64,000 nt of DNA from CAVSJJ01 sp963728395 (GTDB taxonomy: Bacteria; Actinomycetota; Actinomycetes; Actinomycetales; Dermatophilaceae). The position numbers were made by a program, and so were the translations under genes. The DNA is taken from assembly GCA_963728395.1 (NCBI GenBank), contig CAVSJJ010000003.1, forward strand, positions 124,001 through 188,000, in the 5' to 3' direction. Each line of letters starts with the position of its first letter. Positions within the stretch are counted from its first letter, which is position 1. This document shows, one piece after another, positions 1 to 9,997 of the stretch. The notes beneath the pieces were generated by a model. The model did no database searches. It was not told the origin of the DNA and saw only the letters and a list, made by a program, of their open reading frames with translations.

Positions 1-2086
1 GGGAGTTCCAGGCGCTGCTCAAGGCCCGGCCCGTCGCGGGCGACCGCGAGCTGGGGGAGGAGTACCTCGCCGTCGTCCAGCCGATGGTGTGGGAGGCCGC
101 GTCCCGGGAGAACTTCGTCGACGACGTCCAGGCGATGCGCCGCCGGGTCGAGGAGCACGTCCCGAGCGGTGAGGCCGACCGGCAGCTCAAGCTGGGGCGG
201 GGCGGGCTGCGCGACGTCGAGTTCAGCGTCCAGCTCCTCCAGCTCGTCCACGGCCGGGCCGACGACACCCTCCGCTCCCGGACCACCCTCGAGGCGCTGG
301 CGGCGTTGAGCGCCGGCGGGTACGTCGGGCGCGACGACGCGGCGGTCCTCGACACGGCATACCGGCTGTTGCGGACCCTCGAGCACCGGATCCAGCTCTC
401 GCGGCTGCGTCGCACCCATCTCATGCCCACGTCGGAGGCCGATCTGCGCCGGCTCGGCCGGGCCCTCGGCTTCCGCAGCAACCCCGCCGAGGACGTCGTC
501 CGCGAGTGGCGGGCCCAGGCCCGCGAGGTGCGCCGACTGCACGAGCGGATCTTCTACCGCCCGCTGCTGTCGGCGGTCGCCCGGCTCAGCGCCAGCGAGG
601 TCCGGCTCACACCGGAGGCGGCCCGTGAGCGGCTCTCGGCCCTCGGCTACCGCGACCCCCGGGGGGCCCTCGGCCACCTCCAGGCCCTCACCGACGGGGT
701 GAGCCGGCGGGCGGCCATCCAGCGCCAGCTCCTGCCGGTCATGCTCGGCTGGTTCGCCGACGAGGCCGACGCCGACGCCGGGCTGCTCGCCTTCCGCCGG
801 ATCAGCGACGAGCTGGGCTCGACCCACTGGTACCTCCGGCTGCTCCGCGACGAGGGCTCGGCCGCCGAGAACCTCGCGCACACCCTCGCCCGCAGCCGGT
901 ACGCCGCCGACCTGCTCGAGTCGGCCCCCGAGTGCGTCCAGTTCCTCGGCGACCCCGGCGGGCTCCAGCCGCGCCCTCGGGGGAGATCGAGCGACGGATG
1001 CGCTCGGCCGCCGGTCGCAAGGACGACCCGGTGTCGGCCGTCCACGCCGCTCGGGGCATCCGTCGCTCGGAGCTGTTCCGGGTGGCGGTCGCCGACCTCA
1101 CCGGTGCCCTGACCCTCGACGGGCGTCGGCCACGCCCTCACCGACCTCACGGCGGCGCTGCTGGAGGTCGACCCTCCAGGTGTGCCTGCGCGAGGTGGAG
1201 GTCCGCACCGGGGCGCCGCCGCTACCCGGGTCCTCGTCGTCGGGATGGGACGGCTCGGCGGTGGGGAGCAGGGCTACGGCTCGGACGCCGACGTCGTCTT
1301 CGTCCACGACCCGCTTCCCGGCGTCGACGAGCCCGCGGCCCAGGAGCAGGCGACCGAGATCGTCAAGGAGCTGATCGTCGCTGCTCGGCCGGCCCGGACC
1401 GGACCCGGTGCTCGACGTCGACGCCGCCCTGCGCCCGGAGGGCAAGAACGGCCCCCTCGTCCGCTCGCTCGCGGCATACCGGCGCTACTACGAGCGCTGG
1501 TCGCTCGTCTGGGAGGCGCAGGCGCTGCTGCGGGCGCGGCCCGTGGCCGGGGACGCCGACCTGGCGGAGCGGTTCCTCGAGCTCATCGCGCCGATCCGGT
1601 GGCCGCAGGGCGGGCTCCGCCCGGACCAGGTCCGCGAGATCCGCACCCTCAAGGCCCGGATGGAGGCCGAGCGGCTGCCCCGGGGCGCGGACCGCAAGAC
1701 GCACTTCAAGCTCGGCCACGGCGGGCTGTCCGACGTCGAGTGGTGCGTCCAGCTCGTCCAGCTCGACCACGCCGCCGCGAACCCCGAGCTGCGGACGACC
1801 TCGACCCTCGACGGTCTCGCGGCGGCCGAGCGGCTCGGGATCATCGACGAGGCCTCGGCGGCCGCGCTCGGCGAGGCCTGGCGCCTCGCCTCGCAGATGC
1901 GCAACGCCGGCAGCCTCTTCCGCAGGCCGGCCGATCGACGCCCTCCCGACCGACCTGCGCGACGCCGAGGGGATCGCCCGGATCCTCGGCCTCGCCCCCC
2001 GCTCCGGGCAGGAGCTCGCCGAGCGCTACCGGCGGGTGGCCCGACGGGCCCGCCAGGCCGCCGAGCACGTCTTCTACGACGCCTGA
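1..2086 (+). CDS. glnE: GlnE, glutamine synthetase adenylyltransferase/deadenylase (5' truncated, frame interrupted)
   Basis: GlnE adds and removes AMP on glutamine synthetase in response to nitrogen status, using two related nucleotidyltransferase domains. The window opens inside the N-terminal (deadenylylating) half. The conserved KLGRGGLRDVEFSVQLL block lies near base 190 and its C-terminal counterpart KLGHGGLSDVEWCVQLVQL near 1710. The C-terminal catalytic signature GMGRLGGGEQGYGSDAD is near 1245-1300. The protein must be read by joining at least five frame segments, with breaks near 955, 1120, 1200, 1390 and 1925, which look like added single bases. The TGA at 2084-2086 fits the family's usual C-terminus. 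It lies 121 bp upstream of hisD on the same strand, but hisD appears to have its own promoter. Identity is firm; the intact sequence is not available here. Confidence 0.9.
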
Positions 2087-2195
2087 CGGTGCGCGACGGT
2101 CTCGGCTCCCAGGCCGGGGCGACGGCTGCCGGATCGGGTGCCTTGCGGCGGGACCGGGGCGTGGACGACGGTCGGGCGGGGGAGCGCACCGCACC

Positions 2196-2201
2196 TAGAC
2201 T
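2196..2201 (+). promoter_or_regulatory. Candidate -10 element of hisD (leaderless type)
   Basis: TAGACT ends six bases before the hisD ATG, so transcription would start at or next to the start codon. No Shine-Dalgarno sequence lies in between. This arrangement is common in actinobacteria. The same layout recurs before the sensor kinase (10795), argC (18102) and pyrG (52893). Confidence 0.5.
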
Positions 2202-2207
2202 CGGGGC

Positions 2208-3540
2208 ATGATCCCCGTGCTCGACCTGCGCGGCCGTGCCCTCGGCCGCCGAGAGCTGCGCGGCGTGCTGCCCCGCGCGGAGGTCGACGTCGAGGCGGCC
2301 CTCGCCGCGGTGCGCCCCATCTGCGACGACGTCCGCGACCGCGGCGCCGAGGCACTGTATGCCGCGGCCGAGCGCTTCGACGGCATCCGACCCCCCGCGC
2401 TCCGGGTGCCCGCCGACGTCATCGCCGCGGCCTTGGACCGGCTCGAGCCCGCCGTCCGCGACGCGCTCGAGGAGGCCATCCGCCGGGCCCGGCTCGTCCA
2501 CGCCGACCAGCGGCGCACCGACACGACGACCGTCGTCACCGAGGGCGGCACCGTCACCGAGCGGTGGGTGCCGGTCGACCGGGTCGGGCTCTACGTCCCC
2601 GGCGGGCTCGCCGTCTACCCCAGCAGCGTCGTCATGAACGTCGTCCCCGCCCAGCTCGCGGGGGTCGGCTCGGTGGCCGTCGCGTCGCCGCCGCAGCGGG
2701 ACGACGGCGGCTGGCCGCACCCGACGGTGCTCGCCGCATGCGCCCTGCTCGGCGTCGACGAGGTGTACGCCGTCGGTGGCGCGCAGGCCGTCGCGGCGTT
2801 CGCCTACGGCTTCGTCGACGGCACGGGCCCGGATGCCGTCGAGTGCGAGCCCGTCGGCATGGTCACCGGCCCGGGCAACATCTACGTCGCCGCCGCCAAG
2901 CGCCTCCTCAAGGGCCTCATCGGGATCGACGCCGAGGCCGGCCCGACCGAGGTCGCCATCCTCGCCGACGCGACGCGCGGACCCCGAGCACGTCGCGGCC
3001 GACCTCGTCTGCCAGGCCGAGCACGACCCCATGGCGGCGGCGGTCCTCGTCACCGACAGCCCGGAGCTGGCCGAGCGGGTCGTCGAGGCCCTCGAGCGCC
3101 GGGTCGCCGCGACGAAGCACACCGAGCGGGTGGCCGAGGCGGTCTCCGGGCCGCAGTCCGCGGTCGTCCTCGTCGACGACCTCGAGGCGGGCGTCGCCGT
3201 CGTCGACGCGTATGCCGCCGAGCACCTCGAGATCCAGACCGAGGACGCCGCCGCGGTCGCCGCCCGGGTGCGCAACGCCGGCGCGATCTTCGTCGGGCCC
3301 TACGCCCCGGTCTCGCTCGGCGACTACGCGGCCGGGTCCAACCACGTCCTGCCGACCGGGGGGAGTGCGACGCACAGCAGCGGGCTCTCGGTCCAGTCCT
3401 TCCTGCGCGGCATCCACGTCGTCGACTACACCGAGGCGGCCCTGCGCGAGGTCGGGGGCCACGTCGTCACGCTGGCCCGGGCCGAGGACCTGCCCGCCCA
3501 CGGCGAGGCGATCATCGCCCGGCTGCCCGAGCTCGGGTGA
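2208..3540 (+). CDS. hisD: Histidinol dehydrogenase (one frame break)
   Basis: HisD performs the last two steps of histidine synthesis, oxidising L-histidinol to L-histidine with two NAD+ and using a catalytic zinc. Visible landmarks are VDRVGLYVPGGLAVYPSS, GPGNIYVAAAKRLLKG and GPTEVAILADAT. Downstream are CQAEHDP and YAAEHLEIQ, the latter holding the catalytic Glu-His pair, and SNHVLPTGG. One extra base at about 2980 (in gcgacgcgcggacc) moves the frame. Removing it gives a single protein of about 444 residues, normal for the family. The ATG at 2208 follows a -10-like TAGACT closely. It is the first gene of the his cluster. Confidence 0.93.
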
Positions 3541-3606
3541 GCGAGGCGCACCCCCTGACCCCGAGGCCCCGGCCGCCCGGCCCGCCGAGAGACAAGGACC
3601 GACCCG

Positions 3607-4728
3607 ATGACCCAGATCGACGACCTCATGCGGGGCGACCTGCGCGGACTGACGCCCTACGGCGCCCCCCAGCTCGAGGTGCCGGTGGCGCTCAACACGA
3701 ACGAGAACTCCTACCCCGTCCCGACCGAGGTCGTCTCCGACATCGTCGCGAGCGTGGCCGCCGTCGCGCCGGGGCTCAACCGCTACCCCGACCGGGAGTT
3801 CACCGCACTCCGGCAGGCGCTCGCGGCATACCTCTCCCGCTCCGGCACGCCGTCGGCGCCCGAGCAGGTCTGGGCGGCCAACGGGTCCAACGAGGTCCTC
3901 CTCCACCTCCTTCAGGCGTTCGGCGGCGTCGGGCGGGTGGCGCTCGGCTTCACCCCCGCCTACTCCATGCACCCGATCATCACCTCGACGAGCGGGACCG
4001 GCTGGGTCGACGGGCTGCGCGGCGTTCCGGGCAGCGGCCGGTTCGACCTCGACCCGGAGTCGGCGGCCCGCCAGGCCCGGGACGCCGACCCCAACGTCGT
4101 CTTCCTCTGCTCGCCGAACAACCCGACCGGGACGGCACTCTCGCTCGAGGTCGTCGAGGCGGTCTACGAGGCGGCGCCGCGCGCGGTCGTCGTCGTCGAC
4201 GAGGCGTATGCCGAGTTCGCCCGCGAGGGGACGCCGAGCGCCCTCAGCCTGCTCGAGGGCCGGCCCCGGCTCGTCGTCACCCGGACGATGAGCAAGGCGT
4301 TCGCCCTCGCCGGGGGTCGGCTCGGGTATCTCGCCGCCGACCCCGAGCTCGTCAACGCCCTGCGCCTGGTCCGGCTGCCGTACCACCTCTCGACGCTCAC
4401 CCAGGCGGTGGCGCTCGCCGCGCTCCGGCACGCCGACGCCATGCTCCAGACGGTCGGGGTCATCAAGGACCAGCGGGACCGGATCGTCGAGACCCTCCCG
4501 ACGCTCGGGCTGGAGCCGGTGCCGAGCGATGCGAACTTCGTCCTCTTCGGCGGGTTGGAGGACAGCCACGAGATGTGGCTCGCCCTCCTCGATCGGGGCG
4601 TTCTCGTGAGAGATGTGGGAATCTCCCACTATCTTCGTGTTACGGCAGGTACGCCTGAGGAGACGACCCAGTTCCTCGACGCCCTCGCCGAGCTGATGTC
4701 GGACCGGACGAAGGAGGGAGCACCGTGA
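3607..4728 (+). CDS. hisC: Histidinol-phosphate aminotransferase
   Basis: A PLP-dependent fold-type I aminotransferase that converts imidazole acetol phosphate to L-histidinol phosphate. The uninterrupted 373-residue frame has the expected length. It shows CSPNNPTGTALS for substrate and cofactor contacts, VVDEAYAEFA, and TMSKAFALAGGRLGY with the PLP lysine at about residue 230. An ACAAGGA-type ribosome site precedes the ATG. The stop overlaps the next start as GTGA, so translation with hisB is coupled. It is one of the few genes in the first 25 kb with an intact frame. Confidence 0.95.
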   Translation: MTQIDDLMRGDLRGLTPYGAPQLEVPVALNTNENSYPVPTEVVSDIVASVAAVAPGLNRYPDREFTALRQALAAYLSRSGTPSAPEQVWAANGSNEVLLHLLQAFGGVGRVALGFTPAYSMHPIITSTSGTGWVDGLRGVPGSGRFDLDPESAARQARDADPNVVFLCSPNNPTGTALSLEVVEAVYEAAPRAVVVVDEAYAEFAREGTPSALSLLEGRPRLVVTRTMSKAFALAGGRLGYLAADPELVNALRLVRLPYHLSTLTQAVALAALRHADAMLQTVGVIKDQRDRIVETLPTLGLEPVPSDANFVLFGGLEDSHEMWLALLDRGVLVRDVGISHYLRVTAGTPEETTQFLDALAELMSDRTKEGAP

Positions 4729-5348
4729 GCGACGTGACCGCCGCCGCCCACCGCACGGCCACCCTCACCCGTGAGACGTCCGAGAGCTCGGTCAAGGTCG
4801 CGGTCGACCTCGACGGCTCCGGCCGCGGCGAGGTCGCCACAGGGGTGCCGTTCTACGACCACATGCTGCTCAGCCTCGCCAAGCACTCCCTCATCGACCT
4901 GCACGGTCTCGGCGACCGGCGACGTCGACGTCGACGCCCACCACACGGTCGAGGACGTCGCGATCGTCCTCGGCCGGGCCGTGCGCGAGGCCCTCGGGGA
5001 CAAGCGCGGCATCGCCCGGTTCGGCGACGCCACCGTGCCGCTCGACGAGGCGCTCGTCCAGGCGGTCGTCGACGTCGCCGGGCGGCCCTACGTCGTCCAC
5101 ACCGGCGAGCCCGAGGGGCAGGCGTACGTCGTCATCGGCGGGTCACTACGTCGGGTCGCTCACCCGGCACGTGCTCGAGTCCTTCGCGATGAATGCCGGC
5201 CTCGCCCTCCACGTGCGCGTGCTCGCCGGGCGCGACCCCCACCACATCGTCGAGGCCCAGTTCAAGGCGCTCGCCCGCGCCCTGCGCGCGGCGGTCGCCC
5301 TCGACCCGCGGGTCGACCGGCATCCCGAGCGCGAAGGGCGCTCTCTGA
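4725..5348 (+). CDS. hisB: Imidazoleglycerol-phosphate dehydratase (frame interrupted)
   Basis: HisB dehydrates imidazoleglycerol phosphate to imidazole acetol phosphate. The start GTG overlaps the hisC stop. The family core appears in successive frames: GVPFYDHMLLSLAKHS, TGDVDVDAHHTVEDVAIVLG (metal-binding His cluster), then FAMNAGLALHVRVLAGRDPH and HHIVEAQFKALARALR. Breaks near 4918, 5142 and 5320 each resolve by removing one base. After the last correction the protein ends VDGIPSAKGAL with TGA at 5346-5348, the usual HisB C-terminus. Expected length is about 207 residues. This is the monofunctional dehydratase without a phosphatase domain. Confidence 0.9.
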
Positions 5349-5352
5349 CGCC

Positions 5353-5990
5353 ATGGAGCACCGCGGCCACGACACCGGCGCCGGACACGGCCTGCTCCTC
5401 GTCCGGGGCGGAGCCGACCGGGTGGCGCGCTGGGCGCGCCGCGGCCTCGTCGCGACCCACGTCACGCGCCCTCGACCGCGGCTGGACCGGCGTCACCCTC
5501 GCCGAGGAGCGCGCCCGCGGCGGCGGCGCCCTACGACATCGGCCTCGAGATGCTGGCGGCCCGGCCGGTGCCGAGCGGAGCCCGACCCGCCATCGGTTTC
5601 TTCGTCATGAAGAGCCGGGGCGTCGTGAGCGTCCAGCGCAAGGGGCTGCGCCGCGACCAGCGGTGGCTCGTCTGGGAGCCGGGGCACGGCATCCGACGGG
5701 CCCCGGACCTCCCGCTCCTCGCGCCCCGACCAGCTCATCGCGGCCGCCGGCGCCCGGACCCGCCCCGGTGCCATCGTCGTCGACGGTCAAGAATCCCTCG
5801 GGCCGCCCGCTCGAGATGCTCGTCGAGGTCATCCGACTCCTCGGCCTGCCCGGTGAGGACCTCCTCCTGTCCGGTGCCTCCGCCGAGGACCGGCCTCGTC
5901 GAGCCGACCGAGCGGTCGGTGCGGGCCTTCGACGCCCTCGTCGCCGACGACGCCGCCCATCGCGCCGGTCTCGGCGGGGGAGCGCGGTGA
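5353..5990 (+). CDS. Conserved protein of unknown function between hisB and hisH (frame interrupted)
   Basis: The ATG at 5353 opens four bases after the hisB stop, and the TGA overlaps the hisH GTG start, so the gene sits inside the his operon. The joined protein is about 210 residues. Recognisable segments are HGLLLVRGGADRVARWARRG, VTLAEERARAAAPYDIGLEM, a central GFFVMKSRGVVSVQRKGLR, and a C-terminal NPSGRPLEMLVEVIRLLGLP. I recognise no catalytic family. Position suggests a histidine-pathway accessory role, but that is inference only. Several one-base breaks occur, near 5470, 5520, 5730, 5790 and 5890. Confidence 0.6.
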
Positions 5991-6630
5991 GCCCTCGCGT
6001 CGTCGTCCTCGACTACGGCAGCGGCAACGTCCGGTCGGCCGTGCGCGCGCTGGAGCGGGTCGGGGCCGACGTGACGCTGACCGGCGACGTCGTCGCCGCG
6101 CAGGACGCCGACGGGCTCCTCGTGCCCGGCGTCGGCAACTTCCACGCCTGCATGGCCGGGCTGCGTGCCGCCGACGGCCCGCGGGTCATCGACCGGCGGC
6201 TCGCCGGCGGCCGACCCGTCCTCGGGGTGTGCGTCGGTCTCCAGGTGATGTTCGAGGGGTCGACCGAGCCGAGCGACTCCCCGCAGGAGGGGCTCGCCCA
6301 GTGGCCGGGGACCGTCTCGCGACTCACGCGCCGACGTCGTCCCGCACATGGGCTGGTCGCTCGTCGAGGTGGCGGAGGGCTCGACCCTCTTCGCCGGCGT
6401 CGAGGACGAGCGCTTCTACTTCGTCCACTCGTATGCCGTCCCGGAGTGGACGATGCCCGAGCCCACCGGGTGCTTCGCCGCCCGTCGCTCCCCGTGTGAC
6501 GTATGCCGACCACGGCAACCGTTTCGTCGCCGCCGTCGAGAACGGCCCGTTGGCGGCGACCCAGTTCCACCCCGAGAAGTCGGGGGACGCCGGACTCACC
6601 CTCCTCGAGAACTGGGTCCGGTCCCTGTGA
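5987..6630 (+). CDS. hisH: Imidazole glycerol phosphate synthase, glutaminase subunit HisH (frame interrupted)
   Basis: HisH releases ammonia from glutamine and passes it to HisF for imidazole ring closure. It is a class I glutamine amidotransferase. VVVLDYGSGNVRSAVRALE opens the protein. LGVCVGLQVMFEG carries the nucleophilic cysteine, and TQFHPEKSGDAGL near the end holds the His-x-Glu of the triad. The start is GTG overlapping the upstream stop. Breaks near 6330 and 6490 require frame joining to give about 213 residues. Its partner hisF is not in this window, so the complex is encoded at more than one place or further away. Confidence 0.9.
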
Positions 6631-6641
6631 CGAGGAGCGCC

Positions 6642-7393
6642 ATGACCGACACCACCACCCTGCCCGTGCTCGAGCTGCTCCCGGCGGTCGACGTCGCCGA
6701 CGGCCGTGCCGTCCAGCTCGTCCAGGGAGTCGCCGGCAGCGGCGGCGAGTTCGGGGACCCGGTCGGCCGCCGCGCTGGCCTGGCAGGAGCAGGGCTCGCG
6801 GTGGCTTCACCTCGTCGACCTCGACGCGGCCTTCGGCCGGGGCTCCAACGCCGACCTCCTCGCCGAGATCGTCGGCCGGCTCGACATCGACGTCGAGATG
6901 AGCGGCGGGATCCGCGACGCCGAGCTCGCTGGACCGGGCCCTCGCGACGGGGTGTCGACGGGTCAACCTCGGCACCGCCGCACTCGAGGACCCGGAGTGG
7001 ACCGCGCGGGCCATCGCCGAGCACGGCGACCGGGTCGCCGTCGGCCTCGACGTGCGCGGCACCACCGCTGGCCGCCCGCGGCTGGACGACGGAGGGCGGC
7101 GACCTCTGGGAGACCCTCACCCGGCTCGACGCCGAGGGCTGCTCCCGCTATGTCGTCACCGACGTCGCCAAGGACGGGATGCTCCAGGGCCCCAACCTCG
7201 CCCTGCTCGCCGACGTCTGCGCCCGCACCGACCGTCCCGTCGTCGCGTCCGGCGGCGTCTCGACCCTCGCGGACATCGCCGCGATCCGCGAGCTGGTACC
7301 CGTCGGGCGTGGAGGGTGCCATCGTCGGCTCGGCCCTCTACCGGGGCGCGTTCACCCTCCCCGAGGCGCTCGACGTCGCCGGGTCGCGCGTGA
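6642..7393 (+). CDS. hisA: ProFAR isomerase HisA/PriA (frame interrupted)
   Basis: A TIM-barrel sugar isomerase acting on ProFAR in histidine synthesis. In many actinobacteria the same enzyme (PriA) also does the TrpF step; nothing read here separates the two. Landmarks in order are LLPAVDVADGRAVQLVQG, WLHLVDLDAAFGRGSN, DVEMSGGIRD, DRVAVGLDVRG, VVTDVAKDGMLQGPN and VVASGGVSTLADI. Breaks occur near 6765, 6930, 7065, 7305 and 7384. Correcting the last gives the ending LDVAGRA and TGA at 7391-7393, which overlaps the next gene's GTG. A GAGGAGCG site precedes the ATG. Confidence 0.9.
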
Positions 7394-8177
7394 GCCGGGG
7401 CGAGGAGCGCGAGGCGGGGCGCGGCATACCGGCGCGGGCCCGCAGGGTCCGCGCCTGCCCACGGGGACTCCGCCGGCACGGCGTGGATCGACCGGGTGCT
7501 CTCGCCGAGCGGGTTCGAGACCGACACCGGCGCCGCCGACCCCGGTCTCGCCGCCGCCCTGACCGGTGGTGCCGCGGAGACCGACGCTGATGGCCGCCGT
7601 CCGCGCGGCGCGGTTCCTCGTGCCCGTCGTCGCCGAGTCGGCCGGGGTCGGGAGACGTCGGCGGCCGCCCCGCCGAGACCGAGGCCGACATGGCCTCGGT
7701 GACCCTCGTCGCGCCGGACGGCCAGCGGGCGCTGCCGGTCTTCACCAGCCTGGAGCGCTCGCCCGATGGGACCCGACCGCCCGGCCGGTCCCCGTGTCGG
7801 CCGCCCGGGCCGGCCAGGCCGCCGTCACCGAGTGCTGCGACGTCATCGTCATCGATGTCGCCGGGCCGGTCAGCGCCGTGCTCCGCCCGTCGATGGTGTG
7901 GGCGCTGGCGCAGGAGCGGGAGTGGCTCCCGCCGCACCTCGACCCCTTCGTCGCGCAGTCGGTGACCCGGGCCGTCCTCGTCGAGGAGGACGTCGTCGAG
8001 CACGGGGTCGAGGAGGGGCGGCCGCTCGGGCAGGGGGTTCTCGGTGTCGTCCTCGGCCTGCGGCCCGGGCTCGACGCCCGAGTCGGTCCGGGCCTCGCGA
8101 CCCGGGTGGGGGAGCGCCTCGCCGCCGACGGCGAGCTGCGGGCGCGGGTCGACGGCCTGGCCTTCCGGATCGTCTGA
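7390..8177 (+). CDS. SseB-family protein (frame interrupted)
   Basis: The GTG overlaps the hisA stop, so this is probably the last gene of the his transcript. Joined segments show DSAGTAWIDRVLSPSGFETD, then AAVRAARFLVPVVAE, MASVTLVAPDGQRALPVFTS and CCDVIVIDVAGPVSAVLRPS. This is the layout of actinobacterial SseB N-terminal-domain proteins, which often sit next to hisA or infC. The first part, with DSAGTAW, is the usual N-terminal extension. The molecular function is unknown in these bacteria. Breaks near 7420, 7470, 7580, 7655 and 7760 spoil the frame; expected length is about 260 residues. Confidence 0.65.
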
Positions 8178-8324
8178 CGGCCGCCCCGGGGCCGCTCAAG
8201 TTTCCGGCACCGGAGAGAACACCCACCGAGGCAAGGGAAATGATTGCCTCGTCGGGTGCGCGTTCCGGTATCGGGCGGGAAAGTGCCGGCCCCGGGGGAT
8301 TTCGGGGTATGCCGGGGCCGCTGG

Positions 8325-8569
8325 TAGCCTTGAGCGTTGACCGGCCGCCCCGCGAGGGGCGGCATGCAAGAGAAGCACCGCTTCCACCCGCGTCGACCCT
8401 CGGGTCGCCGGGTCTTTCCGTCGGTCCGCGGCGTTCGCCGCGACGCCCTGCGGGGTGGAGCCGCGGCAGCCGCGGGGCCGGACGGCTCGGTGAGGCTTCT
8501 CGCGCGTCGGCGGCGAGGAGCCTCTTCTCGTCGGTGCGGTCGGCCCGAGACCGACGAAGGAGAACCACT
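8325..8569 (+). promoter_or_regulatory. Promoter and structured leader of infC-rpmI-rplT
   Basis: About 390 bases without a gene separate the SseB-like gene from infC. A -10-like TAGCCT lies at 8325-8330. Next comes a perfect 8-bp hairpin with a GCGA loop at 8344-8363. A second, larger hairpin at 8492-8524 pairs gaggcttctcgc with gcgaggagcctc (11 of 12 positions). The AAGGAG site at 8557-8562 follows. Structured leaders upstream of infC are known to mediate feedback by L20 or IF3 in other bacteria. The structures are seen here; the regulation is inferred. Confidence 0.5.
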
Positions 8570-9280
8570 ATCAGCGAGCCTCGCATCAACGACCGCATCC
8601 GGGTTCCCGAGGTGCGGTTGGTCGGCCCCAACGGCGAGCAGGTGGGCATCGTGCGCGTCGAGGACGCGCTGCGCCTCGCCGCGGAGGCGGATCTCGACCT
8701 CGTCGAGGTCGCCCCGATGGCCAAGCCCCCGGTCGCCAAGCTCATGGACTTCGGCAAGTACAAGTACGAAGCCGCCATGAAGGCCCGAGAAGCGCGCAAG
8801 AACCAGGTCAACACGGTCATCAAGGAGATCAAGCTCCGCCCGAAGATCGACCCGCACGACTACGGCACGAAGAAGGGCCACGTCGAGCGGTTCCTCAAGG
8901 GCGGCGACAAGGTCAAGGTGACGATCATGTTCCGCGGCCGCGAGCAGTCCCGGCCCGAGCTCGGCTTCCGGCTGCTGCAGCGCCTCGCCGAGGACGTCCT
9001 CGAGCTGGGCACCGTCGAGTCCGCGCCGAAGCAGGACGGCCGCAACATGATCATGGTGCTCGCCCCGACGAAGAAGAAGTCCGAGGCTCGCGCCGAGCAG
9101 CGCCGCCGGCGCGACGAGGCCGCCCACGCGGCCGAGCCGGCCCAGCCGACGAGGAGTCCGCAGCGAGGAGCCGCAGCGAGGCCGACGACCGCCGCCGACG
9201 CGACCGCCGCCGCCGCCGAGCACGCGACCGGCGCGGACCGAGACCCGACCAGACCCACGACGCACCACCGCACCACCAAC
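8570..9280 (+). CDS. infC: Translation initiation factor IF-3 (ATC start; 3' end unresolved)
   Basis: IF-3 binds the 30S subunit and checks start-codon pairing. The protein begins at an ATC codon eight bases after AAGGAG: (M)SEPRINDRIRVPEVRLVG. Rare AUU/AUC/AUA starts are typical of infC and support self-regulation, because IF-3 discriminates against them. Both domains are present: the N-domain up to about residue 80 with MAKPPVAKLMDFGKYKYE, and the C-domain with EIKLRPKIDPHDYGTKKGH and VTIMFRGREQSRPELG. After about residue 180 comes a charged Ala/Glu/Arg-rich tail. All three frames stay open from 9121 to the rpmI start, so the true stop has been lost, probably to a frame error near 9150. The end given is approximate. 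Confidence 0.88.
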
Positions 9281-9296
9281 GAAGGAGATCGGCCCC

Positions 9297-9491
9297 ATGC
9301 CGAAGAACAAGACCCACAGCGGCGCCAAGAAGCGCTTCCGCATCACCGGCACCGGCAAGGTCATGCGGCAGCAGGCCGGCCACGTCCACAAGTTCCACGA
9401 GAAGACCCCGCAGAAGGCCCGCGCGCTGAGCAAGGACGTCATCGTCAGCCCGGCCGACACCTCCAAGGTCAAGCGGCTCCTCGGCAAGTGA
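9297..9491 (+). CDS. rpmI: Ribosomal protein bL35
   Basis: A 64-residue basic protein of the large subunit with the family start MPKNKTHSGAKKRFRITGTG and the conserved HKFHEKTPQKARAL segment. It ends SKVKRLLGK. The frame is intact. A GAAGGAG ribosome site lies ten bases before the ATG. It sits between infC and rplT, the standard order, and would be co-transcribed from the promoter near 8325. Confidence 0.97.
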   Translation: MPKNKTHSGAKKRFRITGTGKVMRQQAGHVHKFHEKTPQKARALSKDVIVSPADTSKVKRLLGK

Positions 9492-9569
9492 CCCGCCGCG
9501 TCCGCGCGGCCGCTCCAGGTGAGCGCCCCGGGCCACCCCGAACCAGCAAGCAGATCAAGGAGTACTCAC

Positions 9570-9997
9570 GTGGCACGCGTGAAGCGGGCGGTCAACGCCC
9601 AGAAGAAGCGCCGGGTCGTCCTCGAGCGCGCCAGCGGCTACCGCGGGCCAGCGGTCCCGCCTCTACCGCAAGGCCAAGGAGCAGGTCCAGCACAGCCTCG
9701 GCTACGCCTACCGCGACCGTCGCGCCCGCAAGGGTGACTTCCGCCGGCTGTGGATCCAGCGGATCAACGCCGCGGCCCGCGCCAACGGCATGACGTACAA
9801 CCGGTTCATCCAGGGCCTCAAGGCCGCCGATGTCGAGGTCGACCGCCGGATGCTCGCCGAACTCGCCGTCAGCGACGAGGCCGCCTTCGCCGCGCTCGTC
9901 GAGATCGCCCGGGCCAACGTCCCCGCGCAGGCAGCCGCGAGGCCGGAGCCCTCGCGGCACCGCAGCACCGATCGCGCGCCGGGAGCCCTCGTGCTGA
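9570..9997 (+). CDS. rplT: Ribosomal protein bL20 (one internal frame break)
   Basis: bL20 is needed for early 50S assembly. The GTG start after a weak AAGGAG gives VARVKRAVNAQKKRRVVLER ASGYRG. An extra G near 9648 then shifts the frame, which continues with QRSRLYRKAKEQVQHSLGYA, RRLWIQRINAAARANG and MTYNRFIQGLKAADVEVDRR. The C-terminus is uncertain: after VEIARANVPAQAAA the most likely stop is TGA at 9995-9997, reached after a second one-base shift. The product is essential in most bacteria, so the break is best explained as a sequence error. Confidence 0.88.

Noticed and set aside
2087..2207. A gene between glnE and hisD
   Set aside because: Only 121 bp with no frame having a ribosome site; it holds the hisD -10 hexamer.
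1488..3275. A 595-residue minus-strand reading frame opposite glnE and hisD
   Set aside because: Low-complexity Arg/Gly/Asp composition and full overlap with recognised genes mark it as a shadow.
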